Assembly: GCA_947168515.1 (NCBI GenBank)
Contig: CAMVMF010000007.1
Coordinates: 22,504-86,503 of the forward strand
Reading direction: 5' to 3'
DNA from: an uncultured Bacteroidales bacterium
Lineage (GTDB): Bacteria > Bacteroidota > Bacteroidia > Bacteroidales > P3
Length of the DNA: 64,000 nucleotides
Shown: positions 25,475 through 34,349 of the stretch, one piece after another
How positions within the stretch are numbered: position 1 is the stretch's first letter
How the letters are laid out: the number at the start of each line of letters is the position of its first letter
The notes under the pieces: model-generated
Database searches by the model: none
Seen by the model: only the letters and a program-made list of their open reading frames with translations
Told to the model about the DNA's origin: nothing
Made by a program: the position numbers and the translations under genes

Positions 25475-25489
25475 GTGGTCTGTGGCAGA
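25475..25489 (-). repeat. tRNA-proximal attachment-site copy
   Basis: The 15-bp identity with 19271-19285 covers the last 14 bases of tRNA-Val(CAC) and one flanking base. The bases on either side differ between the two copies. Confidence 0.75.
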
Positions 25490-25550
25490 TTCGAACTGTC
25501 GACCTCTTCCGTGTGAAGGAAGCGCTCTGAACCAACTGAGCTAACAGACC
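25476..25550 (-). tRNA. tRNA-Val (anticodon CAC)
   Basis: A 75-base cloverleaf: acceptor GGTCTGT/ACAGACC with discriminator A, D-arm GCTC/GAGC, anticodon stem CTTCC/GGAAG with loop TTCACAC (anticodon CAC, reads GUG) and T-loop TTCGAAT. The T-stem GACAG/CTGCC has one A-C mismatch. CCA is not encoded. Its 3' end is the attachment site of the neighbouring element. Confidence 0.9.
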
Positions 25551-25607
25551 GTGTTTTATGTTTCTTTCTTTCAAAAAGAGGCGAAGCCCGGCTTCACCTC
25601 CTAGTGG

Positions 25608-25682
25608 TGATCTGTACAAGATTTGAACTTGTGACCTCTTGCCTGTCAAGCAAGCGCTCTAAACCAACTGAGCTAACAGATC
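25608..25682 (-). tRNA. tRNA-Val (anticodon GAC)
   Basis: A 75-base cloverleaf: acceptor GATCTGT/ACAGATC with discriminator A, anticodon stem CTTGC/GCAAG with loop TTGACAG (anticodon GAC, reads GUC and GUU) and T-arm ACAAG TTCAAAT CTTGT. CCA follows the discriminator in the DNA (25605-25607). It lies upstream of tRNA-Val(CAC) in one leftward unit. Confidence 0.93.
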
Positions 25683-25704
25683 ATTTTCTCTCGAAAAGCG
25701 GTTG

Positions 25705-25735
25705 CAAAAGTACGAACATTTTTTGAACTAGCAAA
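25705..25735 (-). promoter_or_regulatory. promoter of the tRNA-Val operon
   Basis: On the minus strand a -33 TTTG (25732-25735), a 19-base spacer and a -7 TACTTTTG (25705-25712): an exact match to the Bacteroidota promoter pattern, 22 bases before the first tRNA. Confidence 0.75.
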
Positions 25736-26153
25736 ATATTTTTTTTACAAAACATGCAACTACCTGATTTTAAACACAACTTTTTTATACTTTACCTCTC
25801 TGTCCATTATTCAAAAGTGTCAAAGTACACCTCTGGCAAAACCAATTTCTGGTATTTATCCACCTTCTCCTATTTTTACAGGCAAAAACAACTATTATTA
25901 ATTTACAATCAGCACCTTATCTACATACAAAACATCAATAAAAACAGAGACCAATGGAACTATTAAGCCAAACGGGCTACAACATACAATAAGGGTCGCC
26001 ACACTTAATCCAATAGCGGTATCGTTGACGGACTCGATGCCCACCCCCTTACTGATTACCATACAACATTGTACTCAACAGCATATATAGCGTTATTGAT
26101 ACCACACCCCTTCCAAAGCAGTTTCATTTCCACACAAAAAAACAAAAAAAAAA
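25736..26153. other. intergenic region without supported gene
   Basis: About 420 AT-rich bases. The frame at 25754-25966 is rich in Tyr, Phe and Asn with no start context or family features, so I do not call it. No RNA gene was recognised. Confidence 0.5.
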
Positions 26154-26183
26154 TTGCCAATTGAAAAAAAAGTAGTATCTTTG
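26154..26183 (+). promoter_or_regulatory. promoter of the small lipoprotein gene
   Basis: TTG at 26154-26156, a 19-base spacer and TATCTTTG at 26176-26183, 45 bases before the ATG. Confidence 0.7.
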
Positions 26184-26228
26184 CACTATAATTAAATAGC
26201 ACAATTAACAATTTAAAATCTTATCATT

Positions 26229-26441
26229 ATGAAGAAAGTTCTTTTGGCTCTTGCCGTTATCGCAACCGTTGCCTGTTTCAGTTCTTGCAAGAAAACTTGT
26301 AGCTGCACCACTTATGCTGCCGGTTCCGTTGTCTCCACTACCGAAGTCGACCTTAGCAAATACGAAGGTGTGAAGAAATGCAGTGACCTTCCTATCAACA
26401 ACTACTCTACCGCCCTCCAGACTGGCATCAAATGCGAATAA
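26229..26441 (+). CDS. small Cys-rich lipoprotein
   Basis: A 70-residue protein with a lipoprotein signal peptide (MKKVLLALAVIATVACFSSC, Cys20 as the likely lipid site). A mature part of only 50 residues has three further cysteines in KKTCSCTTYAAGSVV and KKCSDLP and one near the end. Strong promoter and terminator flank it, so it is a single-gene transcript that may be highly expressed. No family with known function was recognised. Confidence 0.8.
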   Translation: MKKVLLALAVIATVACFSSCKKTCSCTTYAAGSVVSTTEVDLSKYEGVKKCSDLPINNYSTALQTGIKCE

Positions 26442-26467
26442 AGTAATTGGTCCATTAACCCTTAAAA

Positions 26468-26505
26468 AGATGGGAGACAGATATTCTGACTCCCATCTTT
26501 TTTTA
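26468..26505 (+). terminator. terminator of the small lipoprotein gene
   Basis: AGATGGGAG/CTCCCATCT perfect 9-base arms with a 13-base loop followed by a run of T. Confidence 0.9.
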
Positions 26506-26653
26506 TTGGATTGTGAATTATTAGCAGTCTGCAACTTGCATCACTCAGGCAATCGCCGCACACGCACCGAAACATCCGTCTCACCTCAGCCGGCTCCCTC
26601 TCGTCACGGCATAACGAAAACTCTTCGTGACATGTGGGTGGGCAGCGATGCCA

Positions 26654-28528
26654 CTATTTTTTCTTACCGAACCCAAATGTAGGCAACTCCACATTGCGGA
26701 ATGCAGACAGAATGGGATTACCCGAAGAGGTCTCGTTACCGTAGATCTCGGCAATGAGATTCTTGTATTTTTCCATCAACACCTTTCGACGGATTTTCAG
26801 CGTCGGCGACAGCAATCCATTATTGGCCGTCCACTCATCGGCCACCAGACGGAAATTCTTAATCTGCTCATGAGCCGCAAAGTCGCGGTTGGCAGCAGCA
26901 ATTACCTCGCGGTACTTTTCCTTCACCTCGGGCAAAGCCAACAACGCCACATTGTCGCGATAGTGCAAATGGTGCTTCAGGGCCCAATAGTGCAAAGTGT
27001 TGAAATTGGGAGAAATAATAGCCGAAGCACTCTTTTCATTTTCACCCACAATCATCACCTGTTCTATGTACTCCGACTCGCGCAACTTATTCTCTAATAA
27101 CTGGGGAGCGATATACTTACCGGCCGACAATTTGAAAATATCCTTCTTGCGGTCGGTAATTCGCAGATAACGGGGGCCACCGATGCCGGTACCCACCATC
27201 TCTCCAACGTCGCCAGTATGGAACCAGCCATCTTCGTCAATAACCTGAGCGGTATACTCGGGGTCTTTATAGTAACCCATCATCACATGGGGACCGCGTG
27301 TCAGTATTTCGCCGTCATCGGCAAACTTCACCTCTACTCCTTCCAAAATGGGGCCTACGGTGCCAATCTTCACCCATCCCTTGGCGGGGTTGTTCACGGC
27401 AATGACGGGCGAGGTTTCGGACAGGCCGTAGCCCTCATGAATATAGATACCCGCGGCAGCAAAGGTGCGCAACATCCGGGGCTGTATACTGCTAGAACCA
27501 GTAATTACGCACAACTCGTGCCCACCGAATTTTTCACGCCAATGACGATAGACCATGCGGTCGTAGAACCACTGTGAAAGTTGATAGAAAAGGGAAACCT
27601 TTTGCAAGTTGGAGTAGTCCCATCGGGCGCCATGCTTAAATGCCCGGTCATAGATTTTTTTCTTGAGTCCCTTGAAATCTTTGCCGGCGGCATACAGCTT
27701 GTCGTACACCATTTCCAGCACGCGGGGAACGGCACAAAAGCCATCGGCATGCAGTTCCTGCAGGTTTTGCTGAATGGTACCCATATTCTCAGCATAGTAA
27801 ATGCCCACACCGCGGTATTGGAAATGGTAGTTCATGCTGCGCTCGTAGATGTGGTTCAGCGGCAGGAAGCTAAGGGCTATAGACCCTGCAGGCATGTAGT
27901 TGACTTTGGCATGGGCCAGGAAGTTGCTGCATAGATTTCTGTGTGAGAGCATCACCCCCTTAGGGTCACCCGTGGTACCCGAAGTATAAATCAACGTGGC
28001 ACAATCTTCTGGACGGATGGTTTCTTTCAAATGAAGCAACGTAGGGGCGTTCTTTTCCTTACTACTAATACCCAATTTCAGAATGTCAAACGTGCGAGGA
28101 TAGCCATCAATCTTCTCCAAAGTGTAAACCTTCGGAGCCTTTTCAATCTTTTCCAGGGCCGGGGCCACACGCTTGAGCATGATGCGGTTGCTGATGAACA
28201 TATACTGCGCCTCGCTATGGCTGATTATATGAGCATAGTTCTCCACACTCAACGTAGGATAAATGGGCACATGGATAACACCCGTCAGCGCACAAGCCAT
28301 GTCAGTGAAATTCCACTCTGGACAGTTGGCTGTCATGGTAATGATTTTATCGCCAGGTTTCAGGCCCATTTCCAACAGTCCACAAGCCATATAATGGGCA
28401 ATATAATAGTATTTTTTTGTGCTGTATTTAATCCATTCTCCTTTTTCCTTGGCACACAGAACGTCCTCTTTGTCAGGGAATTGTTCGAGTAGGTAATCAA
28501 GCAGGTCAAACGTACGTGTTATTTCCAT
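26654..28528 (-). CDS. long-chain fatty acid-CoA ligase (AMP-forming)
   Basis: A 624-residue adenylate-forming enzyme with the P-loop LIYTSGTTGDPKGVML, YGLSETSPV, the GYYKDPE region, WFHTGDVGE and ITDRKKDIFK. These are the motifs of long-chain acyl-CoA synthetases. It activates fatty acids to acyl-CoA at the inner membrane. I choose ATG 28528 (MEITRTFDLLDYLLEQFP); the frame extends to 28621, but a TATATTTG promoter box lies in between at 28550-28557. Confidence 0.92.
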   Translation of the reverse strand: MEITRTFDLLDYLLEQFPDKEDVLCAKEKGEWIKYSTKKYYYIAHYMACGLLEMGLKPGDKIITMTANCPEWNFTDMACALTGVIHVPIYPTLSVENYAHIISHSEAQYMFISNRIMLKRVAPALEKIEKAPKVYTLEKIDGYPRTFDILKLGISSKEKNAPTLLHLKETIRPEDCATLIYTSGTTGDPKGVMLSHRNLCSNFLAHAKVNYMPAGSIALSFLPLNHIYERSMNYHFQYRGVGIYYAENMGTIQQNLQELHADGFCAVPRVLEMVYDKLYAAGKDFKGLKKKIYDRAFKHGARWDYSNLQKVSLFYQLSQWFYDRMVYRHWREKFGGHELCVITGSSSIQPRMLRTFAAAGIYIHEGYGLSETSPVIAVNNPAKGWVKIGTVGPILEGVEVKFADDGEILTRGPHVMMGYYKDPEYTAQVIDEDGWFHTGDVGEMVGTGIGGPRYLRITDRKKDIFKLSAGKYIAPQLLENKLRESEYIEQVMIVGENEKSASAIISPNFNTLHYWALKHHLHYRDNVALLALPEVKEKYREVIAAANRDFAAHEQIKNFRLVADEWTANNGLLSPTLKIRRKVLMEKYKNLIAEIYGNETSSGNPILSAFRNVELPTFGFGKKK

Positions 28529-28549
28529 TTCGTTGCTGTAATTAAAATG

Positions 28550-28557
28550 CAAATATA
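28550..28557 (-). promoter_or_regulatory. promoter -7 box of the acyl-CoA ligase gene
   Basis: TATATTTG on the minus strand, 22 bases before the ATG at 28528. Confidence 0.5.
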
Positions 28558-28900
28558 CGACTATTTTTCGGAATACCAACTTTATTTTTTCCTCTCGGCG
28601 TTGCCATTTTGAACCTTCCATCTACGTCCACCTTGCAGCCATCCTGCCAAACCTTTGCTGTACGCTCGCTCTACACTCGCCTCTCGTTATTTGGTAGAAG
28701 AGCCTCTGACGTGACATTCTGCACCGTGGGAAATGCCCAACATGTATTGCTCTATCAAGTTTGATTATACGCTGATCCATTGCAACGTTATGATTTGGGA
28801 ATGTGCGGATTCTGAAACAAAGATTGATAATTTTCAATCATATCTTATTTTTTTTGTATTTTTGCAATTTCTTTTGGATTGAAAAAGGAGTAAGAAAAGC
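28558..28900. other. divergent intergenic region
   Basis: About 340 bases between the divergent acyl-CoA ligase and trkA genes. It carries a plus-strand -7 box TATTTTTG at 28857-28864 for trkA. The 71-residue minus frame at 28622-28837 is not supported. Confidence 0.5.
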
Positions 28901-30241
28901 ATGAATATAATAATTGCTGGAGACGGAGAAGTTGGGTTTTACCTTGCCAAATCGCTGACCGAGTTGGACCACAACATCACAGTTGTGGACCCCAATTCCG
29001 AATTACTGAAACGCCTTGAGAAGGAGACCGACCTCATGACCATTGCCGGTTCTTCCACCTCTCCCAAGGTGCTGGAAGATGCCAATGTGGGCAGCTGCGA
29101 CCTCTTTCTATCAGTGCTACACGACGAAAGTATCAACCTCATGAGCTGTGTGTTGGCCCGCAAACTTGGTGCCAGAAAAACCGTGGCCCGCATCAGCAAC
29201 ACAGAGTTGCTTTATCCCAAACACCGCGACATGTTCCGCGACCTAGGCGTTGACGAAATGGTCTGTCCCGAGCGCATTGCCGCCAAAGAAATCACCAATC
29301 TCATAAACAATTCTGTTGCCACCGAATTTTTCGACTTCTCGAGCGGCCTACTCACCATGTACCTCATTCATCTCGAAGCCGACTCCCCCGTGTCCGGACA
29401 TAGTGTCAAGGAGCTGGTCCAGAACCATAACACGCTCCAAGTTCGCATTGTTGCCATCCTACGAGGCGGACAGACAATCTTCCCTCACCTCGACACCACC
29501 TTCCAACAGGGCGACCTAGTATACCTCATCAGCCGCCCCAACCAGTTCGACAGCATCAAACGCGTTGCCGGCAAGACCGAAGTGAGCATCAAGAAAGCCA
29601 TGATTGTCGGAGCCGGACGTGTCGGCCGTTTTGCCGCCCAAACCCTCGAAGACAAAATCCACATCACCCTTTTTGAAGAATCTAAAGCCCGCTGCGACGA
29701 AGCCGCTGGCATACTCAACAAAACCCTTATCATCAACGGTGATGCCACAGACATCGAACTCCTCAAAGAGGAAGGGCTACAAAACACCGACGCCTTCATT
29801 TCCGTTACAGACTCTTCCGAAACCAACATCCTCACCTGCCTTCATGCCAAGAAACTGGGCGTGCATCGCACCATTGCCTTGGTAGAGAACACTGGCTTCA
29901 TCAGCCTGTCGCAAGACATTGGCATCGACACCATAATTAATAAAAAACTAATCACAGCCAGCTACATATCTCGATTCATTGTCAAAGGCGATGCAGTCCG
30001 CAGCAAATGGCTCAGTGGCACCAATGCCGAGCTGGTAGAGTTCAACGTGGCCAAACACGCCTACGCCACCCGCCATACCATACGGGACCTATCCTTACCC
30101 CAAGGGTCTACCATCGGAGGCATCATTCGTGGAAACCAGAGCATACTGCCCACTCGCGACACCCAAATAGAGCCCAAAGACAAAGTCATCGTCTTCGCAC
30201 TCCCCAAGGTTATGGACCAAGTGGCAAAAATGTTTGGCTAA
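28901..30241 (+). CDS. trkA: Trk potassium uptake system NAD-binding subunit TrkA
   Basis: A 446-residue protein with the duplicated RCK layout: a Rossmann domain (IIIAGDGEVGFYLAKSL, residues 3-19), an RCK_C domain (about 140-220), a second Rossmann domain (AMIVGAGRVGRFAAQTL, about residue 232) and a second RCK_C domain. TrkA is the cytoplasmic regulator that gates TrkH by nucleotide binding. Two TrkH genes follow in the same direction. Confidence 0.95.
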   Translation: MNIIIAGDGEVGFYLAKSLTELDHNITVVDPNSELLKRLEKETDLMTIAGSSTSPKVLEDANVGSCDLFLSVLHDESINLMSCVLARKLGARKTVARISNTELLYPKHRDMFRDLGVDEMVCPERIAAKEITNLINNSVATEFFDFSSGLLTMYLIHLEADSPVSGHSVKELVQNHNTLQVRIVAILRGGQTIFPHLDTTFQQGDLVYLISRPNQFDSIKRVAGKTEVSIKKAMIVGAGRVGRFAAQTLEDKIHITLFEESKARCDEAAGILNKTLIINGDATDIELLKEEGLQNTDAFISVTDSSETNILTCLHAKKLGVHRTIALVENTGFISLSQDIGIDTIINKKLITASYISRFIVKGDAVRSKWLSGTNAELVEFNVAKHAYATRHTIRDLSLPQGSTIGGIIRGNQSILPTRDTQIEPKDKVIVFALPKVMDQVAKMFG

Positions 30242-30349
30242 AAAAAAGATTAGGTTCAACAATATACATCTCCAACATCTGTTAATCCACAATATACATA
30301 ACAATTAAAGCGGTAACACATTCCATAGTTCGTAAATCGTACCAACACC

Positions 30350-31855
30350 TTGCCAATCCACACCAAAATAGAAGAATGGCCGGCCGAGAGGCTGGGACTA
30401 CGCAGATTCAATTTCCGACTCATTGCGCGACTCACTGGAATTTTGCTCATCTATATGGCCATCAGCATGGTCCTGCCATTAGCTGTATCACTCTTCTACC
30501 GCGACGGGGCTCAGTTCGCCATCGTGATTTCTGGCACTACCATACTCATTCTGGGTTTATTCCTCCGCAACTTTGTGGGCAGGAATGCCACCTTTGACCT
30601 GAAGGAGACTGAGAGCTATTGGTTCACCGCTTTCATCTGGCTAGCCATACCCTTTTGCGGCACTATACCCTATCTTTTCTCAGGCACCATAGGCTCTTTC
30701 ACCGATGCCGTTTTCGAGTCGGTCAGCGGATTCACCACCACAGGCTCCTCCATCCTCTCCAAGCCCGAGAACCTGCCGGAGAGCCTTTTAGTATACCGTT
30801 CTTTTACACAATGGATTGGTGGCATGGGATTCATGCTTTTCGTTGTTGCCATCCTTCGCAAGTTGGGTGTTGGTGGCGAGCAGTTATACGAAGCCGAATT
30901 TTCCGGCACCCGCCAACGCAAACTCCACCCCCATCTCTCCAAGAGCGTCACCCGCCTTTTCACCATCTACTCCATACTCACTTTCACCATGATGGTTTTG
31001 TTGTTGGTCAGCGGGACCTCTGTTTTCGAATCCCTATGCCTGTCCTTCAGCACAGTTTCCACCGGAGGATTTGTACCCCACAGCATGGGGTTAATATCTT
31101 TGAGCAACGGTAGCCTCAGCGTTGTTACCGTCTTCATGATTCTCAGCGGCATCAGTCTTGCCCAACTCTATTACCTTTTCACTTTCAAGTGGCGCCAATA
31201 CAGCCGTGACGAGGAGCTATGGTCCTATCTCGGCATCTTCGTCCTCGTCAGTCTCGTGAGCACCATTGCATTTACAACCGTGGGCAACGACTTTCGCACG
31301 TCGCTCCGTTACAGCATCTTCCACATAGCCTCCAGCATGTCCTCCTGCGGATTCTACATCCCGCAACCGCAGCATTGGTCCTTTCTCGTCAGTGTGCTCA
31401 CCTTCCTGCTTATCCTGATGGGTGCCTCTGCGGGCTCCACAGGTGGTGGCATAAAGATTTTGCGCGTCATCACTCTCTATAAATACATTAGCAACTATTT
31501 TACCCGTATGATTCACCCCAATGCAGTCACTTGCGTCAAGGTCAACCAAAAGGTAGTAGAGGAAGACTACATCAACAAAATCTTTGCGTTTGTATTCCTC
31601 TACATCGCCTTCATTCTCATAGGGGCCTTCATACTCACCCTTTGCGGCTGCACTATCCCCGACTCTATATGCATGGCCGCTGCCAACATCAGTAACCTAG
31701 GCCCCTCGCCTCTAATCAACAGTTTGGGCGGCAGCCTAGACTACAGCACACTTCCACAGATAGCCAAATGGGCCCTCTCCACTCTCATGGTGGCAGGACG
31801 AATCGAGCTCTTTGCCATCATCGCCATCGTATCCCCGGCCTACTGGAAGCGATGA
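30350..31855 (+). CDS. trkH: Trk potassium uptake membrane subunit TrkH (copy 1)
   Basis: A membrane protein of about 500 residues with repeated TrkH pore loops such as SGFTTTGSSIL, STVSTGGFVP, MSSCGFYIPQ and SAGSTGGGIKI. It forms the potassium channel with TrkA. The frame is taken from TTG at 30350; no ATG lies near the expected N-terminus (RRFNFRLIARLTGILL), so either this TTG or another non-ATG codon is used. It lies 108 bases after trkA. Confidence 0.9.
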   Translation: MPIHTKIEEWPAERLGLRRFNFRLIARLTGILLIYMAISMVLPLAVSLFYRDGAQFAIVISGTTILILGLFLRNFVGRNATFDLKETESYWFTAFIWLAIPFCGTIPYLFSGTIGSFTDAVFESVSGFTTTGSSILSKPENLPESLLVYRSFTQWIGGMGFMLFVVAILRKLGVGGEQLYEAEFSGTRQRKLHPHLSKSVTRLFTIYSILTFTMMVLLLVSGTSVFESLCLSFSTVSTGGFVPHSMGLISLSNGSLSVVTVFMILSGISLAQLYYLFTFKWRQYSRDEELWSYLGIFVLVSLVSTIAFTTVGNDFRTSLRYSIFHIASSMSSCGFYIPQPQHWSFLVSVLTFLLILMGASAGSTGGGIKILRVITLYKYISNYFTRMIHPNAVTCVKVNQKVVEEDYINKIFAFVFLYIAFILIGAFILTLCGCTIPDSICMAAANISNLGPSPLINSLGGSLDYSTLPQIAKWALSTLMVAGRIELFAIIAIVSPAYWKR

Positions 31856-31902
31856 AAAAACGAACGTATAAATACATAATAATAGATTAGCTCATCACAC
31901 AG

Positions 31903-33348
31903 ATTAAGTACATATTACGTTTTCTCGGCATCATGCTGATGGTAGAGGGCCTACTCATACTGGCCTGCCTAATTCCGGCATTTCATTTTGCCGACGGCAC
32001 CTGGCCTGCAATTACTGCTTCAGGGCTTTTCACCTTCAACATAGGCCTCTTTCTCACAGTCAGCTTCCATGGGGCCCACCGCATCACCGACAAGCGCCTG
32101 GCGTACCTGCTGGTTGTAATAATGTGGGTAGTCCTCTCCCTCTTTGGCACCCTGCCATATTTGTCCACTGGTGCCACCACCTCCTTTGCCAACGCCCTCT
32201 TCGAATCCACTTCGGGCATCACCTCCACTGGTGCCACCATTTTCTCGGCAGTCGAATGGCTGCCCGCCTCCATTCTCCTTTGGCGCAGTATGACCCAATG
32301 GATTGGAGGTTTCGGCATCGTGCTGTTGGTGTTGGCCCTAGTGCCTTCCATGGGCATCAACAAATACAGCCTTTACACAGCCGAGGCCTCGGGGGCCGAC
32401 AACACAGGTAAACAGACCACCTCCATGGGGGCCACCGTCCGCCACACCTTAGGAGTCTACATCCTACTTACATGCTTTTTCATATTGGTGCTGTGGAAGA
32501 GCGGCTTACACATATGGGATGCTGTCAACATCACCTTTACCAACATCTCTTCTGGAGGTTTTTCTATCTACAACAACAGCCTTGAGCACCTCACCCACAC
32601 CCAGCAATACATCACGGCTGCCATCATGCTACTCAGCGGCATCAATTTCTCCATGCTCTACTATTTTCTGACCCTCGACTGGAAACGCCTGCGCAACAAG
32701 TTCGACCAGCTCATCTGCTATCTTACCACCTTTCTCATCGGTGCCGTCTTTGCCATACTTGCCCTTGCCCTCAAGATGGGATACTCATGGGCAGATGCTG
32801 TCCGTTGCGGCATCGTGCAAACCATCAGCGTACTCACCACCACGGGCTCGTTGGTTGCGGACACCTCACAGTGGTGGGTACCCATCACTTTCCTTTTTGT
32901 GGTTCTGTCACTCTGCGGAGGCATGGCCGGAGCCACCACAGGAGGACTCAAGACCATGCGCGTACTCATTCTTATCCGCAACGTGCGCAAGATTCTCCGA
33001 GACCGCCTACACCCACGTTCGGTCAACCCGGTTCGCCTTAACCGCAAGCCTGTATCCGAAGACATCATCACAAACGTCATGGTCATATTCATGGTTTATG
33101 CAGCAGTGACCTTTGTAGGCATCATGCTACTCATGCTCAGCGGCATCAATGCTACTGAGTCCATCGGGGCTGCCATCGCTTGCATTACCAGCTACGGACC
33201 AGGTCTTGGCACTAGTGGGGGCTTTGGTTGCTATGCTGATTTCACCACCTCGGGCAAAATAATTTGCACCCTTCTCATGCTCTTAGGCCGACTCGAATGT
33301 CTCACACTCATAATCCTATTTGTGCCCAAATTTTGGTCGAGAGGATAG
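31903..33348 (+). CDS. Trk potassium uptake membrane subunit TrkH (copy 2)
   Basis: A second TrkH paralog with pore loops SGITSTGATIF, NISSGGFSIY, LTTTGSLV and AGATTGGLKT. The ATG at 31933 falls inside the first helix. The in-frame sequence before it (IKYILRFLGIM from ATT at 31903) matches the usual TrkH N-terminus, and the preceding in-frame stop is at 31888-31890, so an ATT or ATC start is likely; 31933 is the conservative start. It lies about 50 bases after copy 1. Two TrkH proteins may share one TrkA or differ in affinity. Confidence 0.88.
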   Translation: MKYILRFLGIMLMVEGLLILACLIPAFHFADGTWPAITASGLFTFNIGLFLTVSFHGAHRITDKRLAYLLVVIMWVVLSLFGTLPYLSTGATTSFANALFESTSGITSTGATIFSAVEWLPASILLWRSMTQWIGGFGIVLLVLALVPSMGINKYSLYTAEASGADNTGKQTTSMGATVRHTLGVYILLTCFFILVLWKSGLHIWDAVNITFTNISSGGFSIYNNSLEHLTHTQQYITAAIMLLSGINFSMLYYFLTLDWKRLRNKFDQLICYLTTFLIGAVFAILALALKMGYSWADAVRCGIVQTISVLTTTGSLVADTSQWWVPITFLFVVLSLCGGMAGATTGGLKTMRVLILIRNVRKILRDRLHPRSVNPVRLNRKPVSEDIITNVMVIFMVYAAVTFVGIMLLMLSGINATESIGAAIACITSYGPGLGTSGGFGCYADFTTSGKIICTLLMLLGRLECLTLIILFVPKFWSRG

Positions 33349-33532
33349 ATGTGACAAAGATTACTTCCAATTATGGTACCTGTAGGACATTGGCGAATTA
33401 TATGCCCTACTTGACTGGAAGATGCTAGACAGAGACAACCTCGCCAACCTAAGGATAGTTATGATACAGATAAGTAACAACACTTAGTTTAAAAAAAAAT
33501 ATAAATCTATAATAAGTATAGAAAAAAAGTAG

Positions 33533-33540
33533 TACTTTTG
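33533..33540 (+). promoter_or_regulatory. promoter -7 box of the FtsE-like gene
   Basis: TACTTTTG, 20 bases before the ATG at 33561; the leader would be only about 15 bases. Confidence 0.6.
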
Positions 33541-33560
33541 CAATTTGAAATAAAGTACCT

Positions 33561-34235
33561 ATGGAGACTCCTATCATATCACTTAAGGACGTAACAATCA
33601 GTCACGAAGAGGGGCCATTACTCACCCATGTCGACCTCCAGATCGATGCAGGGGAGTTCGTATATCTCATTGGTAAGAGTGGTGCTGGGAAGACCTCGCT
33701 GCTTCGTACTCTCTATGCCGACCTCGATATTGACACTGGCGAAGCCCGAGTGTGCGACTTCGACCTCGTACATCTCAAGCGTCGCCAAATCCCCCTGCTC
33801 AGACGCCGCATCGGCATCGTATTCCAGAACTTCCGCCTCCTTGGGGACCGCAATGTGCACGACAACTTAGAATTTGTCTTACGCGCCACAGGATGGAAGC
33901 ACAGCGAGATTGAGCCCCAGATTGTCAAGACACTGCAAGCTGTAGGCATAGCCGACAAAGCCAAGGCTCGAGTGCACAACCTTTCTGAGGGCGAACAGCA
34001 GCGTGTGGGAATTGCCCGCGCCCTCATCAACAATCCAAGCCTTATTTTAGCCGACGAGCCCACTGGCAACCTCGACCCCAACACTTCGTCGGACATCATG
34101 GAACTGTTGGTGGACATCAACCGGCAGACGGGCACTACGATGCTGATTTCTTCACACGACTTTATGATGATAGATAAATACCAGTCACGCATACTGGTAT
34201 GCGAAAACGGGACTATTACCGACCCTCAACAATAA
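33561..34235 (+). CDS. FtsE-like ABC transporter ATP-binding protein
   Basis: A 224-residue ABC ATPase with Walker A GKSGAGKTS, signature LSEGEQQRV, Walker B LILADEPTG and the H-loop SSHD. It is of FtsE size, and QNFRLLGDRNVHDN resembles FtsE. In the family FtsE pairs with the membrane protein FtsX to activate peptidoglycan hydrolases at division. No ftsX gene is adjacent; an OmpA-domain gene follows instead. Confidence 0.85.
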   Translation: METPIISLKDVTISHEEGPLLTHVDLQIDAGEFVYLIGKSGAGKTSLLRTLYADLDIDTGEARVCDFDLVHLKRRQIPLLRRRIGIVFQNFRLLGDRNVHDNLEFVLRATGWKHSEIEPQIVKTLQAVGIADKAKARVHNLSEGEQQRVGIARALINNPSLILADEPTGNLDPNTSSDIMELLVDINRQTGTTMLISSHDFMMIDKYQSRILVCENGTITDPQQ

Positions 34236-34349
34236 AATATAAAATTCTACGTTAATAAAGGGATAGAAAAAAAATAAAACGCTGAATTATGAGTGGCTGC
34301 TATCCCATCAGATTTCGGAACTCAAAATTCTAAAAGAAAACAATATACG

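Larger units (their letters stand above)
19271..25489. mobile_element. 6.2-kb integrative element inserted at tRNA-Val(CAC)
   Basis: The element is bounded by a 15-bp exact direct repeat: one copy is the 3' end of tRNA-Val (25475-25489) and the other lies at 19271-19285. A 33-bp imperfect repeat (29 of 33 identical) lies inside each end (19348-19380 and 25329-25361). All genes are on the minus strand: a tyrosine integrase next to the tRNA, an unrecognised 376-residue protein, two HTH proteins, a VRR-NUC nuclease, an unrecognised 249-residue protein, an NPNGRPKGTPNK-motif protein, a broken toxin and its antitoxin. There is no relaxase, capsid, terminase large subunit or evident replicase, so it resembles a phage satellite or a cryptic mobilisable island. 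The boundaries are inferred from the repeats. Confidence 0.8.

Noticed and set aside
25754..25966. 70-residue frame upstream of the small lipoprotein
   Set aside because: Composition reflects AT-rich sequence; no promoter or motif.
28622..28837. 71-residue minus-strand frame between the acyl-CoA ligase and trkA genes
   Set aside because: No motif and no suitable start; it lies in a divergent promoter region.
34293..34349. longer start for the OmpA-family protein
   Set aside because: The signal peptide begins at ATG 34350, and the extension is polar and would hide it.
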